64,000 bases of DNA from Fibrobacter succinogenes (GTDB taxonomy: Bacteria > Fibrobacterota > Fibrobacteria > Fibrobacterales > Fibrobacteraceae). The stretch is from positions 62,001 to 126,000 of the forward strand of contig CADBHQ010000020.1 of NCBI GenBank assembly GCA_902794535.1, read 5' to 3'. The notes beneath the pieces are model-generated. The model searched no databases. It was not told the origin of the DNA and saw only the letters and a program-made list of their open reading frames with translations. The translations under genes and the position numbers were made by a program. Each line of letters begins with the position of its first letter. Position 1 is the first letter of the stretch. This document shows positions 6,919 to 14,508 of this stretch, piece by piece.

Positions 6919-9219
6919 ATGCAGTTACATTATCAAAATTCGGCAGAGAATTATTTCGGGAATGCGCTGAATCGGTTAGAAGGGGAGTCGCCTGCGGCTA
7001 GGGTTGAGTCGCGGACTTCTTTTATTGACTTGAAGATTATGGAATACTGGGTGCGCTTTATGCGGGCGTATCCGGATGGTTGTTGTCGCAGTTTTTGCGA
7101 GAATTATTTGCCGGTCCGTTATTATGGCGAATTTGCGGACCGTGTTTACGAGATTCGCGACCAAGTTGATTTTTCGAGTACTATCAAGACTTCGATTGAT
7201 GACAAGCATTATGGGGTGCGGGAACTTTTGGAGGCGTATCACGAAACCAGGAATGTTCGCTTTGCTCAGCAGTTTTTTGAGATTATGGCTTATTTGGAGC
7301 GCGCGAATGATTGCCTGCGGCCGATTATCGTGCAGATGATTGAAAATTGCGTGAAAGAAAAGCTGGCAAAAGGTTGTTCGCACGCTGACGAAGCTTTTCA
7401 ACGCGCTTTTGAATTAAAGCGTCTTTTCCATTTGTCAGATGAGGCAGTGGAACTGGTGCTTTATTTGTGGCTTCGGAACCATCAGCGACTGTATTTGAGG
7501 TTGGAAAATATTCGCGTGAAAGATGGGGAAACTTTTGATCCGAATGAACGAGGTGCCTTTAGCCGGATTGCCTTGCTGACGTGGCTTGATGGCGCAACGC
7601 TTCAGGAACTTTGTTCCAAGGAGAGTCCGCTTCTTAAGTTCCAGCTGGTCCAAATGGAAGAATCGTTCCGCAATACGGATTTGAGAATCAAACGCAAGGA
7701 ATTGTACCTGGCAGATGATGTGAGTAATTATCTGTATGGATTCTCAGATATGTCGCAGATCATGGATTTCAGACCGGCCGCAAAACCGTGTGTCCCCTAT
7801 GAGCGGATTGTCAAGACGAATCCGCAGGCGTCTTTTGTTCTGCAGATGCTTAAATCGCACCAAAGGGGCACCCCGCTGAACATCCTTTTTTATGGTCGCG
7901 AGGGAACGGGCAAGACGGAACTTGCCAAGGCGATTGCGCAAGAGTTGAATGTTACGCTGCTTTCGGTGGGCATCGGTGAAGAATCGATGAGCGAGGAATC
8001 CCTTTTGCAGACGCGCTTGCGCTCGATGCTTTTGGCCGATTGGGAATGTGAGCGGAGTGGCGGCGTCATCTTGATGGATGAGGCGGACTTGGTCTTGAAT
8101 GAGGCCGAAAAGGGACTTCTGAATATCATTTTCGAGAACTTGAAAACGCCTGTCATCTGGATTACGAATAATATCGCGATGATTGAAAATAGTACCCGTC
8201 GCCGTTTCGATTATTCGTTGGAATTTTTCTCATTCAGCAAAAGTGAACGCATTGCGATTTGGCAGTCCGTTCTGAAAACGCAGCAGGCGGAATCGATGAT
8301 GCGTAGCGAAGAAATCGAATGTGTCGCCAAGGAAATTCCGGTAATGGCGGGGAGCGCTACTTTGGCCGTTCGGTTGGCGCAGCGGATGCAGTCTCAGGAC
8401 ATGTCGCCTTTGAATGTGGTTCGCGAGGTCGCTTCTTCGCATGCTAAACTTTTGGGTATATCGACTTTGCCGCAAGAATCGAGGCCAGATTATAATCTGG
8501 ATTGCGTCCGCATTTCGAGCGGGGATATTCGGAATATTGATTATGTCGTGCCGATGCTCAAGAATTTTGATGCCCGTTGGAAAGATTCGAGGGCGACGGG
8601 GCGCAGGGAAAACTTGAATATATTCCTGTATGGTCCTCCCGGTACGGGAAAATCGGCTTTTGCAAAGCATATTGCGCATGATGTTCTTTGTCGCGAGATT
8701 ATCGTGAAACGGGCGAGCGATATTCTGGGGTGCCATGTGGGCGAGAGTGAACATAATGTTAGCGCCATGTTCCGTGAAGCGGAGCGGAATGACGCGATTC
8801 TGTTTATCGACGAGGCGGACAGTTTCTTCGAAAATCGTGGCAACGCGAAAAATCACTGGGAAGTGACTCTGGTGAACGAGTTTATTTGCCAAATGGATTC
8901 CTTTAACGGGATGCTGATGGCCGCGACAAACTACGAGAATGTCTTGGATTGGGCGATTCGCAGACGCTTTCAGTTGAAGCTGGCGTTCGACTATATGGAT
9001 TCTCCTCAAATTTCAAAGACGTGGACTGCGTTCTTCGGGAGCAATTGCCCCAAGGAAATCCTTCGCTGCGACAATGTGGCGATTAGCGACTTTCAGAATG
9101 TGCGCCGCAAGCTAGAATATGTGCCTACTGAGTTACGGACGAAGGAACTTATCTTGCAGAACATGCTCGAAGAACTCGCCAATAAAGACGTTCATCAAGG
9201 CCGTAAGTTGGGATTGTAG
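6919..9219 (+). CDS. tandem AAA+ ATPase with large N-terminal helical region
   Basis: 766 aa. Residues 1 to about 290 are a predicted alpha-helical region of unknown family. AAA+ domain 1 has Walker A GREGTGKT near 324, Walker B VILMDEAD near 382 and an arginine-rich sensor region STRRRFDYSLEF. AAA+ domain 2 has Walker A GPPGTGKS near 571, Walker B ILFIDEAD near 626, then MAATNYENVLDWAIRRRF. Both sites look intact, so a hexameric remodelling ATPase of Cdc48-like layout is plausible. SD AAGAGG precedes ATG 6919. The PLD nuclease gene follows 26 nt downstream with its own -10. The promoter carries the shared palindrome, so the WYL protein probably controls it. Substrate unknown; defence ATPase inferred from neighbours. 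Confidence 0.88.
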   Translation: MQLHYQNSAENYFGNALNRLEGESPAARVESRTSFIDLKIMEYWVRFMRAYPDGCCRSFCENYLPVRYYGEFADRVYEIRDQVDFSSTIKTSIDDKHYGVRELLEAYHETRNVRFAQQFFEIMAYLERANDCLRPIIVQMIENCVKEKLAKGCSHADEAFQRAFELKRLFHLSDEAVELVLYLWLRNHQRLYLRLENIRVKDGETFDPNERGAFSRIALLTWLDGATLQELCSKESPLLKFQLVQMEESFRNTDLRIKRKELYLADDVSNYLYGFSDMSQIMDFRPAAKPCVPYERIVKTNPQASFVLQMLKSHQRGTPLNILFYGREGTGKTELAKAIAQELNVTLLSVGIGEESMSEESLLQTRLRSMLLADWECERSGGVILMDEADLVLNEAEKGLLNIIFENLKTPVIWITNNIAMIENSTRRRFDYSLEFFSFSKSERIAIWQSVLKTQQAESMMRSEEIECVAKEIPVMAGSATLAVRLAQRMQSQDMSPLNVVREVASSHAKLLGISTLPQESRPDYNLDCVRISSGDIRNIDYVVPMLKNFDARWKDSRATGRRENLNIFLYGPPGTGKSAFAKHIAHDVLCREIIVKRASDILGCHVGESEHNVSAMFREAERNDAILFIDEADSFFENRGNAKNHWEVTLVNEFICQMDSFNGMLMAATNYENVLDWAIRRRFQLKLAFDYMDSPQISKTWTAFFGSNCPKEILRCDNVAISDFQNVRRKLEYVPTELRTKELILQNMLEELANKDVHQGRKLGL

Positions 9220-9245
9220 AGTTTAACAAATCTATATTTACCACG

Positions 9246-9767
9246 ATGTCCATTTTCACTAAATACATCCAGAACGAAGAACATTACTCCGAAGTAATTT
9301 CTCGAATCATGTTGGTCCGCAATAACTTGTGGATTGGTACTGCCGATATCAAGGATGTGTATGTGAAACAGGATGGCGATGCGATTCCGTTGCTGGGGCA
9401 GTTGGCCGCACTTTTGAAGCGAGGGGTGGGAGTGCGTCTGATCCACGCGAAGGAGCCTGGCCCGAATTTTCGCGAGGACTTTGACCGATTTCCGATTCTT
9501 GTGACGGATTTGGAACGCGTGATGTGCCCGCGAGTGCATTTCAAGATGATGATTTTTGATCTTGAAACGGCTTACATCGGGTCCGCGAATTTGACAGGTG
9601 CGGGAATCGGCATGAAAAGCTCTCTACGCCGTAACTTCGAGGCGGGAATCCTCACGAATGACCCTGCGCTTGTCGAACCTGCTATAGAACAGTTCGATAC
9701 GTTGTGGATGGGCTCGCATTGCAAAAAATGTGGTCGCCAAGAATTCTGCGGGGACAGGATTAAGTGA
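9246..9767 (+). CDS. small phospholipase-D-superfamily (HKD) nuclease
   Basis: 173 aa with one HKD motif, HFKMMIFD (H-x-K-x4-D) at about residues 98-105, followed by YIGSANLTGAG. This is typical of single-HKD PLD nucleases such as Nuc/BfiI, which dimerise to make one active site. The N-terminal part (IGTADIKDVYV ... LLKRGVGVRLIHAKEPG) fits the first half of the fold. The C-terminus CKKCGRQEFC may bind a metal. ATG 9246 lies 7 nt after TATATT (9233-9238) with no SD, so this looks like a leaderless start within the intergenic gap after the AAA+ gene. It may act as effector nuclease for that ATPase, by inference. Confidence 0.85.
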   Translation: MSIFTKYIQNEEHYSEVISRIMLVRNNLWIGTADIKDVYVKQDGDAIPLLGQLAALLKRGVGVRLIHAKEPGPNFREDFDRFPILVTDLERVMCPRVHFKMMIFDLETAYIGSANLTGAGIGMKSSLRRNFEAGILTNDPALVEPAIEQFDTLWMGSHCKKCGRQEFCGDRIK

Positions 9768-9783
9768 TTCTTGAAATTCCGTT

Positions 9784-10794
9784 TTACGTTAAAAAGGTAG
9801 TCTCAAGATTTGCCTTGATGGCAAGAACTTCGTTTTCGGTTAGCTTGGAAATCCTCATGACCTTTTCGACAGAATCGCCTTCTGCAAGCATGCCGGCAGC
9901 CATTTCGCGAGTTCTAGCATCTGCGCCTTCGGAACGGGCTTTTACCCTGACCGAGGCCAAAAAGTCCAGTTCTTCTTCTGTCATTACCATATTTGCCGCC
10001 TGTTTTTCGAGATCCTTGTTCGACGCATGGTTCACAAGTAGTCTGTCAATCGCCTTTGCGATTACGTCGTCATTGAAGTCGGGGAGGCTTTCTGCGGTTC
10101 CTGCGTGCTTGAGCAGATAGAGCCAACGGTCCTCAACGGTCTTGACTTCATCAATTGTTTTTGTGAACTTTGTCAGGTCATATAAAATATACATCATCTT
10201 TTCATTGAATGTCAAGCCCTTGTCGTTACGTACGGCCCAAGTACCATAATAGTCCTCTTGCTTTCCTACGGGGAAGTCGCAAATCCAGATAGCGTAGGTG
10301 GGCGGGATTTCGTAACGGTGATCTTCACGCTTGGCCTTTTCTTCTTCGGAGAGGGCCGTGTTGATGTTTCCGAAATGTTCCTCGTTCCATTCGTATTTGC
10401 TCTGGAGTACGAATGCACTGTGCTGCAAAAGGACGCGGTCTGCGAAATACTTGGGCCTTGCCTTCTGCATTTCTACATTGATGCTTGCCCCATTCGAGGT
10501 CTTTGCACGGATGTCAAGTCTAAACTGGGGTTGAATTGTAGGGAATACGAGATTAATATCTGTGTTTTTGACTGTTACAGATTCAATCCTGTTTTCTCCT
10601 TCTAGGTGGAATGCCCCATTCAAAAAACTCACCAGAGCTTCTTCATCGCTCATGAAAATTTTGAATCCTGTATCGTAGAGTGGGTTGATATAGGTGTGTT
10701 TCTTGATTTCTGCAATGGTTTTTTGGATCCAGTATTCGCGATAGGGGTCAGTGCTGGCCAAGTTGATAGGCGGAATGTCATTGTTTTCTGACAT
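9784..10794 (-). CDS. Rpn-family PD-(D/E)XK nuclease / putative transposase
   Basis: 336 aa from ATG 10794 (SD AAAGGA 6 nt upstream; the open frame extends further but without SD). The Rpn/PDDEXK_2 (TIGR01784-like) core is visible: INPLYDTGFKIFMSDEEALVSFLNG at about 34-58, then RLDIRAKTSNGASINVEMQKA, where the Asp and the ExQ form the metal site, then FADRVLLQHSAFVLQ. The C-terminal third has the helical tail usual for the family (MTEEELDFLASVRVKARSEGADARTREMAAGMLAEGDS). It has the same upstream 182-bp element as the gene at 585. Convergent with the PLD gene, 16 bp apart. Known relatives are DNA-cutting recombination-promoting nucleases. Confidence 0.88.
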   Translation of the reverse strand: MSENNDIPPINLASTDPYREYWIQKTIAEIKKHTYINPLYDTGFKIFMSDEEALVSFLNGAFHLEGENRIESVTVKNTDINLVFPTIQPQFRLDIRAKTSNGASINVEMQKARPKYFADRVLLQHSAFVLQSKYEWNEEHFGNINTALSEEEKAKREDHRYEIPPTYAIWICDFPVGKQEDYYGTWAVRNDKGLTFNEKMMYILYDLTKFTKTIDEVKTVEDRWLYLLKHAGTAESLPDFNDDVIAKAIDRLLVNHASNKDLEKQAANMVMTEEELDFLASVRVKARSEGADARTREMAAGMLAEGDSVEKVMRISKLTENEVLAIKANLETTFLT

Positions 10795-10889
10795 GAAAAG
10801 TCCTTTGCCACAGATATGGCATGCCATGTGAACGAAAAAAAACGCGCAATACACGGCGAGTAAAGTGCTGTTGGATTAGTTCGTTTATA

Positions 10890-11071
10890 GAAGCCGACCG
10901 CTAAGCGAATCGGTATATGTATCGCAGCGCATTCCGCATGGGTATTCCAAGGCCAGGGCTTTCGCCTCCGTCTGAACCAGACTTACGACTGCGAGTAGGA
11001 ATGTTCCCGCCCGTGGATGCGTACGCCTCGGTCAGCGGGATTAGCTCACATCGGCAAGAATATACAAAATT
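10890..11071 (-). repeat. 182-bp conserved element, copy 2, upstream of Rpn-type gene
   Basis: Same length as 669-850, six substitutions. A -10-like TATATTC lies at 11064-11058 on the minus strand. The terminal hairpin carries a U-G in place of C-G relative to copy 1; a second hairpin, GTCTG-GTT-CAGAC, is perfect here but has one mismatch in copy 1, and the CCTAC/GTAGG stem of copy 1 loses one pair here. The element ends 3 bp before the stop of the WYL gene. Confidence 0.8.
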
Positions 11072-11074
11072 CCA

Positions 11075-12091
11075 TTATCTTTCGTATAGTTTCACCAAGT
11101 CTTTAGCGCTATCGAGTACCATTTGGCGAAGCTTAGCGGGCTTTAGCACTTCGGCGATTGGGCCGTAGTACATGACCCATTGCTTGAGCAGGCCGTTGAC
11201 GGCGACCTTCATGGTCACGTGTATGTCGCCACAATCCAGTTCCTTGATTTTCATGCTGGGGTGGTAGGGACGTCCTTGCAGAAAGTTCTTGGCGTATCCC
11301 GGGAAATAGATGACGACTTTTTCTTCTTCTTGATCCTGGTCGCCGGACAGCAGCGTTCCTGTGCGGATGCGCTTGCGGAGCGTCTCAACGACTTTCGGGT
11401 CTTCGACGAATTGTTCGCGCAAAAGCTTTACGGATTGAATACGGCGGAGCTTGAGGGCGTATGTTTTGTCGGGGTGGTGTTGCGACACGCAGCCGATGTA
11501 GATTTCGCCCTGATTGATGGCGACCATCAGCGGAATGCGAGGCTTGTTGGTTGTATTGCCCCAGTTGTCGGTGTAGGTGATTTGTACTTTCTGCTTTTTG
11601 CGAATGGCGTCGAGAATGACTGGCAGATTCTTGCCTACGTTATCGTCAACGCTCGGAGGCGTGCCCATGAACAGAATGCGTCCGTTCAGTTCCTTCGCGT
11701 AATGCGCTAAAGTCGATTGTTCCTTAGCGGGCAAGTCCTGCGTGATTCTCTTGGCCAAGTCTTCGATGAGGTTTGATGTCGCGGGGTAGATGTTTGCGAT
11801 GCGCTGCAGGAACATGAAGTGCAGTAGCGTGTCGCCAAATTCCGGGAATATGAGCTTGTTTGCGCGTTCAAGTGCCACCTGGTAATAGGTTTTGCCGCTT
11901 TCGACGGAACGCTTGATGTAGCCGCCCTCGATTTCGGAGAGTGCGTGCATGTCGCGCTGCACGCTCCGCAGGTCTTCTTCGCGAATGTCCAAATGCCGCA
12001 TGATGTCGGCGACGCTGTAACGATTGTTGTAGTGCGCCATCATGTAGATGAAAATTCGTATCATTCGTTCGCCGCGAGCCTGCTCTGCCAT
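11075..12091 (-). CDS. WYL-domain transcriptional regulator (HTH-WYL-WCX)
   Basis: 338 aa. An N-terminal winged HTH at about 8-70 (RIFIYMMAHYNNRYSVADIMRHLDI, then SVQRDMHALSE), a helical linker, a WYL domain at about 155-225 (VQITYTDNWGNTTNKPRIPLMVA, IYIGCVSQHHPDKTYALKLRRI), and a C-terminal WCX-like domain ending VMYYGPIAEVLKP ... SAKDLVKLYER. This is the layout of BrxR/CapW-type repressors of phage-defence loci, which bind inverted repeats. SD GGAGG precedes ATG 12091. Its own promoter (12140-12173) carries the CGACA-N5-TGTCG palindrome found at both fic genes and the AAA+ gene, so autoregulation and control of those promoters is inferred. Confidence 0.88.
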   Translation of the reverse strand: MAEQARGERMIRIFIYMMAHYNNRYSVADIMRHLDIREEDLRSVQRDMHALSEIEGGYIKRSVESGKTYYQVALERANKLIFPEFGDTLLHFMFLQRIANIYPATSNLIEDLAKRITQDLPAKEQSTLAHYAKELNGRILFMGTPPSVDDNVGKNLPVILDAIRKKQKVQITYTDNWGNTTNKPRIPLMVAINQGEIYIGCVSQHHPDKTYALKLRRIQSVKLLREQFVEDPKVVETLRKRIRTGTLLSGDQDQEEEKVVIYFPGYAKNFLQGRPYHPSMKIKELDCGDIHVTMKVAVNGLLKQWVMYYGPIAEVLKPAKLRQMVLDSAKDLVKLYER

Positions 12092-12139
12092 AAAGCCTCC
12101 TGCAAAATGTCATTCCCGCGTAAGCGGGAACCTCCTTTT

Positions 12140-12173
12140 AATATATAAAATGTAGACGACAATAATTGTCGTC
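12140..12173 (-). promoter_or_regulatory. operator/promoter 4 for the WYL regulator gene
   Basis: Perfect 9-bp inverted repeat GACGACAAT / ATTGTCGTC (12155-12173). Read on the minus strand, core CGACA-ATTAT-TGTCG is followed after exactly 11 nt by TATATT (12145-12140), then the WYL gene leader. The leader also contains a GC hairpin (TTCCCGC/GCGGGAA, 12113-12130). On the plus strand the palindrome is followed by T5, so a weak terminator reading is possible. Confidence 0.75.
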
Positions 12174-12262
12174 TTTTTATGCGAAAGTAGTTAGTCTGCC
12201 GAAGTATGGAGGCTGCTTGGCCCCTGCCAAAGAATCCGAAAAATTCTAAATTTGGCCCTGTC

Positions 12263-13216
12263 ATGTTTTTGAGGAAACATTTGGGGTTTATTTTTGGATT
12301 TGGAGTGGCAGTGGTTGCGCTTGCCATGCTCTACCTTTCTTCTCGTCCGCTCATCCCGTTGGTCGTTCAGGAACAGATCGAGGCCGATATTGAAAAATGT
12401 GGCGGGCAACTGAAAGAGACTCGCTGTGCGGTAAGCGGTGAAGGCGACTGGATTTTTCTGCAGGAAAGTCTTGTCAACCTGGTGGTGGACTGGAAAGAAA
12501 ACTTGAATTCATTTGTGGCCTTCAACGATTCGCTGGAAGCGCGCGGTATCAAGTTGGTGGTGGTGCCTGTTCCAGACAAATTGCAAATCGAGGCGGAACA
12601 TTATTCGGAAGAATTGTCGGGTGGTATCGTTGCCCCGCAATATGAAGAATGGGTGGATGCATTGCAAGACGAAGGGGTTGTCGTTATCGATGCGGTAGAA
12701 GAGTTTCTTGAAAAGAACGAGGAAACGCCCATGTTCGAGGCGTACGAAAGCCATTATACAAGTGCCGGTCGGCAGGTTCTTGCCCAGATGATTGCCGATA
12801 CCATCAACGAGATGAACTTGGATATTCCGAGAGAAGAATGGTTCCTGCGCGACACGATTGTTCCCGGCACCGGAAATCTTTATCACTTGAAGTACAATTC
12901 TTACCCTGATTACGATGTGCGCGTGTTAAAGACCGTGGATGCGGAAGGTAAACGCTACCGCGGATCCAAAGATGCTCCCATTGTGATAATCGGCGACAGC
13001 AATGCCGATTTTGGTTGGAACAGCTCTTCCAATATAGGCGCCTACATTGCGCAGGCGACAGGGATAGAAACGTTTACGCGTAGCCGTATTGGTGGCGGAA
13101 ACTATGGTCCGACCTTGTTCAAGGACCGTTCGGATTTCCTGGAAGGCAAAAAGATGGTGGTCTGGGTGTTTGATGGCCGTGAACTTTACGGCGATTTCAG
13201 CATGCCAGAATTCTAG
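12263..13216 (+). CDS. AlgJ/AlgX-like SGNH-family membrane-anchored protein
   Basis: 317 aa from ATG 12263; a frame opening at 12206 is possible, but a -10-like TAAATT at 12247-12252 favours the later start. An N-terminal membrane anchor (LGFIFGFGVAVVALAMLYL) is followed by a periplasmic SGNH-like domain: RGIKLVVVPVPDKLQIEAEHYSE, FEAYESHYTSAGRQVLAQ with the DxxH-like pair of AlgJ/AlgX, and IIGDSNADFGWN with the nucleophile Ser in GDS. Relatives O-acetylate exopolysaccharides such as alginate. The usual MBOAT partner AlgI is not nearby, so the polysaccharide is unknown. Confidence 0.75.
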   Translation: MFLRKHLGFIFGFGVAVVALAMLYLSSRPLIPLVVQEQIEADIEKCGGQLKETRCAVSGEGDWIFLQESLVNLVVDWKENLNSFVAFNDSLEARGIKLVVVPVPDKLQIEAEHYSEELSGGIVAPQYEEWVDALQDEGVVVIDAVEEFLEKNEETPMFEAYESHYTSAGRQVLAQMIADTINEMNLDIPREEWFLRDTIVPGTGNLYHLKYNSYPDYDVRVLKTVDAEGKRYRGSKDAPIVIIGDSNADFGWNSSSNIGAYIAQATGIETFTRSRIGGGNYGPTLFKDRSDFLEGKKMVVWVFDGRELYGDFSMPEF

Positions 13217-13227
13217 TTTCGGAATTT

Positions 13228-13662
13228 TTATTCCAGCATAATTGTGAACGGGCCGTCGTTCGTGAGACTCACCTGCATGTCGGCGCCGAATTTCCCTGTC
13301 TGTACGACGGGGATTTCTTTTTTGCATTCGGCGATAATGTACTCGTAGAGTTCGTTGGCGAGTGTAGGATTGCCGGCTCCGTTGAAGGTCGGTCGGTTGC
13401 CTTTGTTGCAGTTGGCATACAGCGTGAACTGTGAGACGAGTAGGAGTTCGCCGCCCACATCTTTGATGGAAAGATTCGTCTTTCCGTTTTCGTCGGCAAA
13501 GATGCGGAGCGCAAGCATCTTGCGAATAAGGCGGTCGGCGATTTCCTTGGTGTCGTTTTCGCCCACGCCGATTAAAATCATGTAGCCCTTGCCGATTTTT
13601 CCGACAGTGTCGCCTGCGATATCCACCTGGGCGTTCAATACTCGCTGAATCAAGAATTTCAT
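13228..13662 (-). CDS. dtd: D-aminoacyl-tRNA deacylase
   Basis: 144 aa, the normal family length. Start MKFLIQRV, the conserved SQFTLYA at about 78-84 and the C-terminal cross-subunit motif NDGPFTIML are all present. It hydrolyses D-aminoacyl-tRNAs (and glycyl-tRNA-Ala) in the cytoplasm. It begins 1 nt after the tcdA stop codon, so the two share a transcript with sufS upstream. Confidence 0.96.
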   Translation of the reverse strand: MKFLIQRVLNAQVDIAGDTVGKIGKGYMILIGVGENDTKEIADRLIRKMLALRIFADENGKTNLSIKDVGGELLLVSQFTLYANCNKGNRPTFNGAGNPTLANELYEYIIAECKKEIPVVQTGKFGADMQVSLTNDGPFTIMLE

Positions 13663-13663
13663 A

Positions 13664-14497
13664 TTACTCCGCGCTAGCCAATGCCTTCTTGTAGATGTCC
13701 TGCATCACGAGGCCTGCAATCATGAATCCGAAAATAGCGGTGGAGTGAGCCATGGTGCCGTTGATTTGCGCCTTACTGCTGCACCATTCGTGATCGACCA
13801 GGTTTGCATTCTGGAGTTCGGCTTCGCTCCTTTCGTGGCGCACCTTGGGGCACATGCAGGCGTCGGTACCGCAAGAGGAATTCTTGCCGCGGTTTTTCAG
13901 GAGTTCGTCGCTGTAGACGCATAGCACTTTTTTCTTGAGAGCCATTTTCTTTTTCTTGAACTTGTCACGCAGGGCGCGGGCGAGTGGGCAACCGGCGACT
14001 TTCCAGAATTCGGCGACCTTGATTCGTGTGGGGTCCATCTTGAGGGCTGCACCCATCGAAGAGAAAACTGTGGCCTTGGTGCGCGTGGCGTGCCACAATA
14101 ACTGCATCTTGTTTTCGAGGCTGTCGATGGCATCGATGATGTAGTCGAATGTGTCTAGTTGGAATTTGTCCGTATTCGCTTCTTCGTAGATGTCTTGGAG
14201 TGCTACGATGTTGGCGTGCGGGTTGATTTCGAGTAGGCGATTTTTCAGCACGTCCACCTTGACTTGCCCCACGGTTTTCGTGGTGGCCATCAGTTGGCGG
14301 TTCACGTTGGTGACGCACACGCGGTCTGAATCAACGAGTACGAGTTCCTTGATGCCGGAACGCACCAGGCTTTCGGCGCACCAGCTGCCGACCCCGCCGA
14401 GACCGAAGATGATGACGCGCTTCTGGTAGATGTTGCCCATCACATCGTCCCCGAGCAGGAGCGATGTGCGGTTAAAGATGCCTTTCTCGATTCCCAT
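13664..14497 (-). CDS. tcdA: tRNA threonylcarbamoyladenosine dehydratase
   Basis: 277 aa from ATG 14497 (MGIEKGIFNRTSLLLGDD); a longer frame upstream overlaps sufS and lacks family similarity. E1/ThiF-type Rossmann motif VIIFGLGGVGSWCAESLVRSGI at about 24-45, VLVDSDRVCVTNVNRQLMA, and the DAIDSLENK region are typical of TcdA (CsdL). It converts t6A37 to cyclic ct6A in tRNAs using ATP. Eleven nucleotides separate it from sufS; CsdA-CsdE-CsdL association is known in E. coli, and here the cysteine desulfurase is its neighbour, fitting a functional pair. Confidence 0.93.
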   Translation of the reverse strand: MGIEKGIFNRTSLLLGDDVMGNIYQKRVIIFGLGGVGSWCAESLVRSGIKELVLVDSDRVCVTNVNRQLMATTKTVGQVKVDVLKNRLLEINPHANIVALQDIYEEANTDKFQLDTFDYIIDAIDSLENKMQLLWHATRTKATVFSSMGAALKMDPTRIKVAEFWKVAGCPLARALRDKFKKKKMALKKKVLCVYSDELLKNRGKNSSCGTDACMCPKVRHERSEAELQNANLVDHEWCSSKAQINGTMAHSTAIFGFMIAGLVMQDIYKKALASAE

Positions 14498-14508
14498 ACG
14501 AGTCCCGG

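Noticed and set aside
12155..12178. Palindrome plus T5 as a plus-strand terminator
   Set aside because: No plus-strand gene ends here; on the minus strand it matches the operator/-10 geometry of three other promoters exactly.
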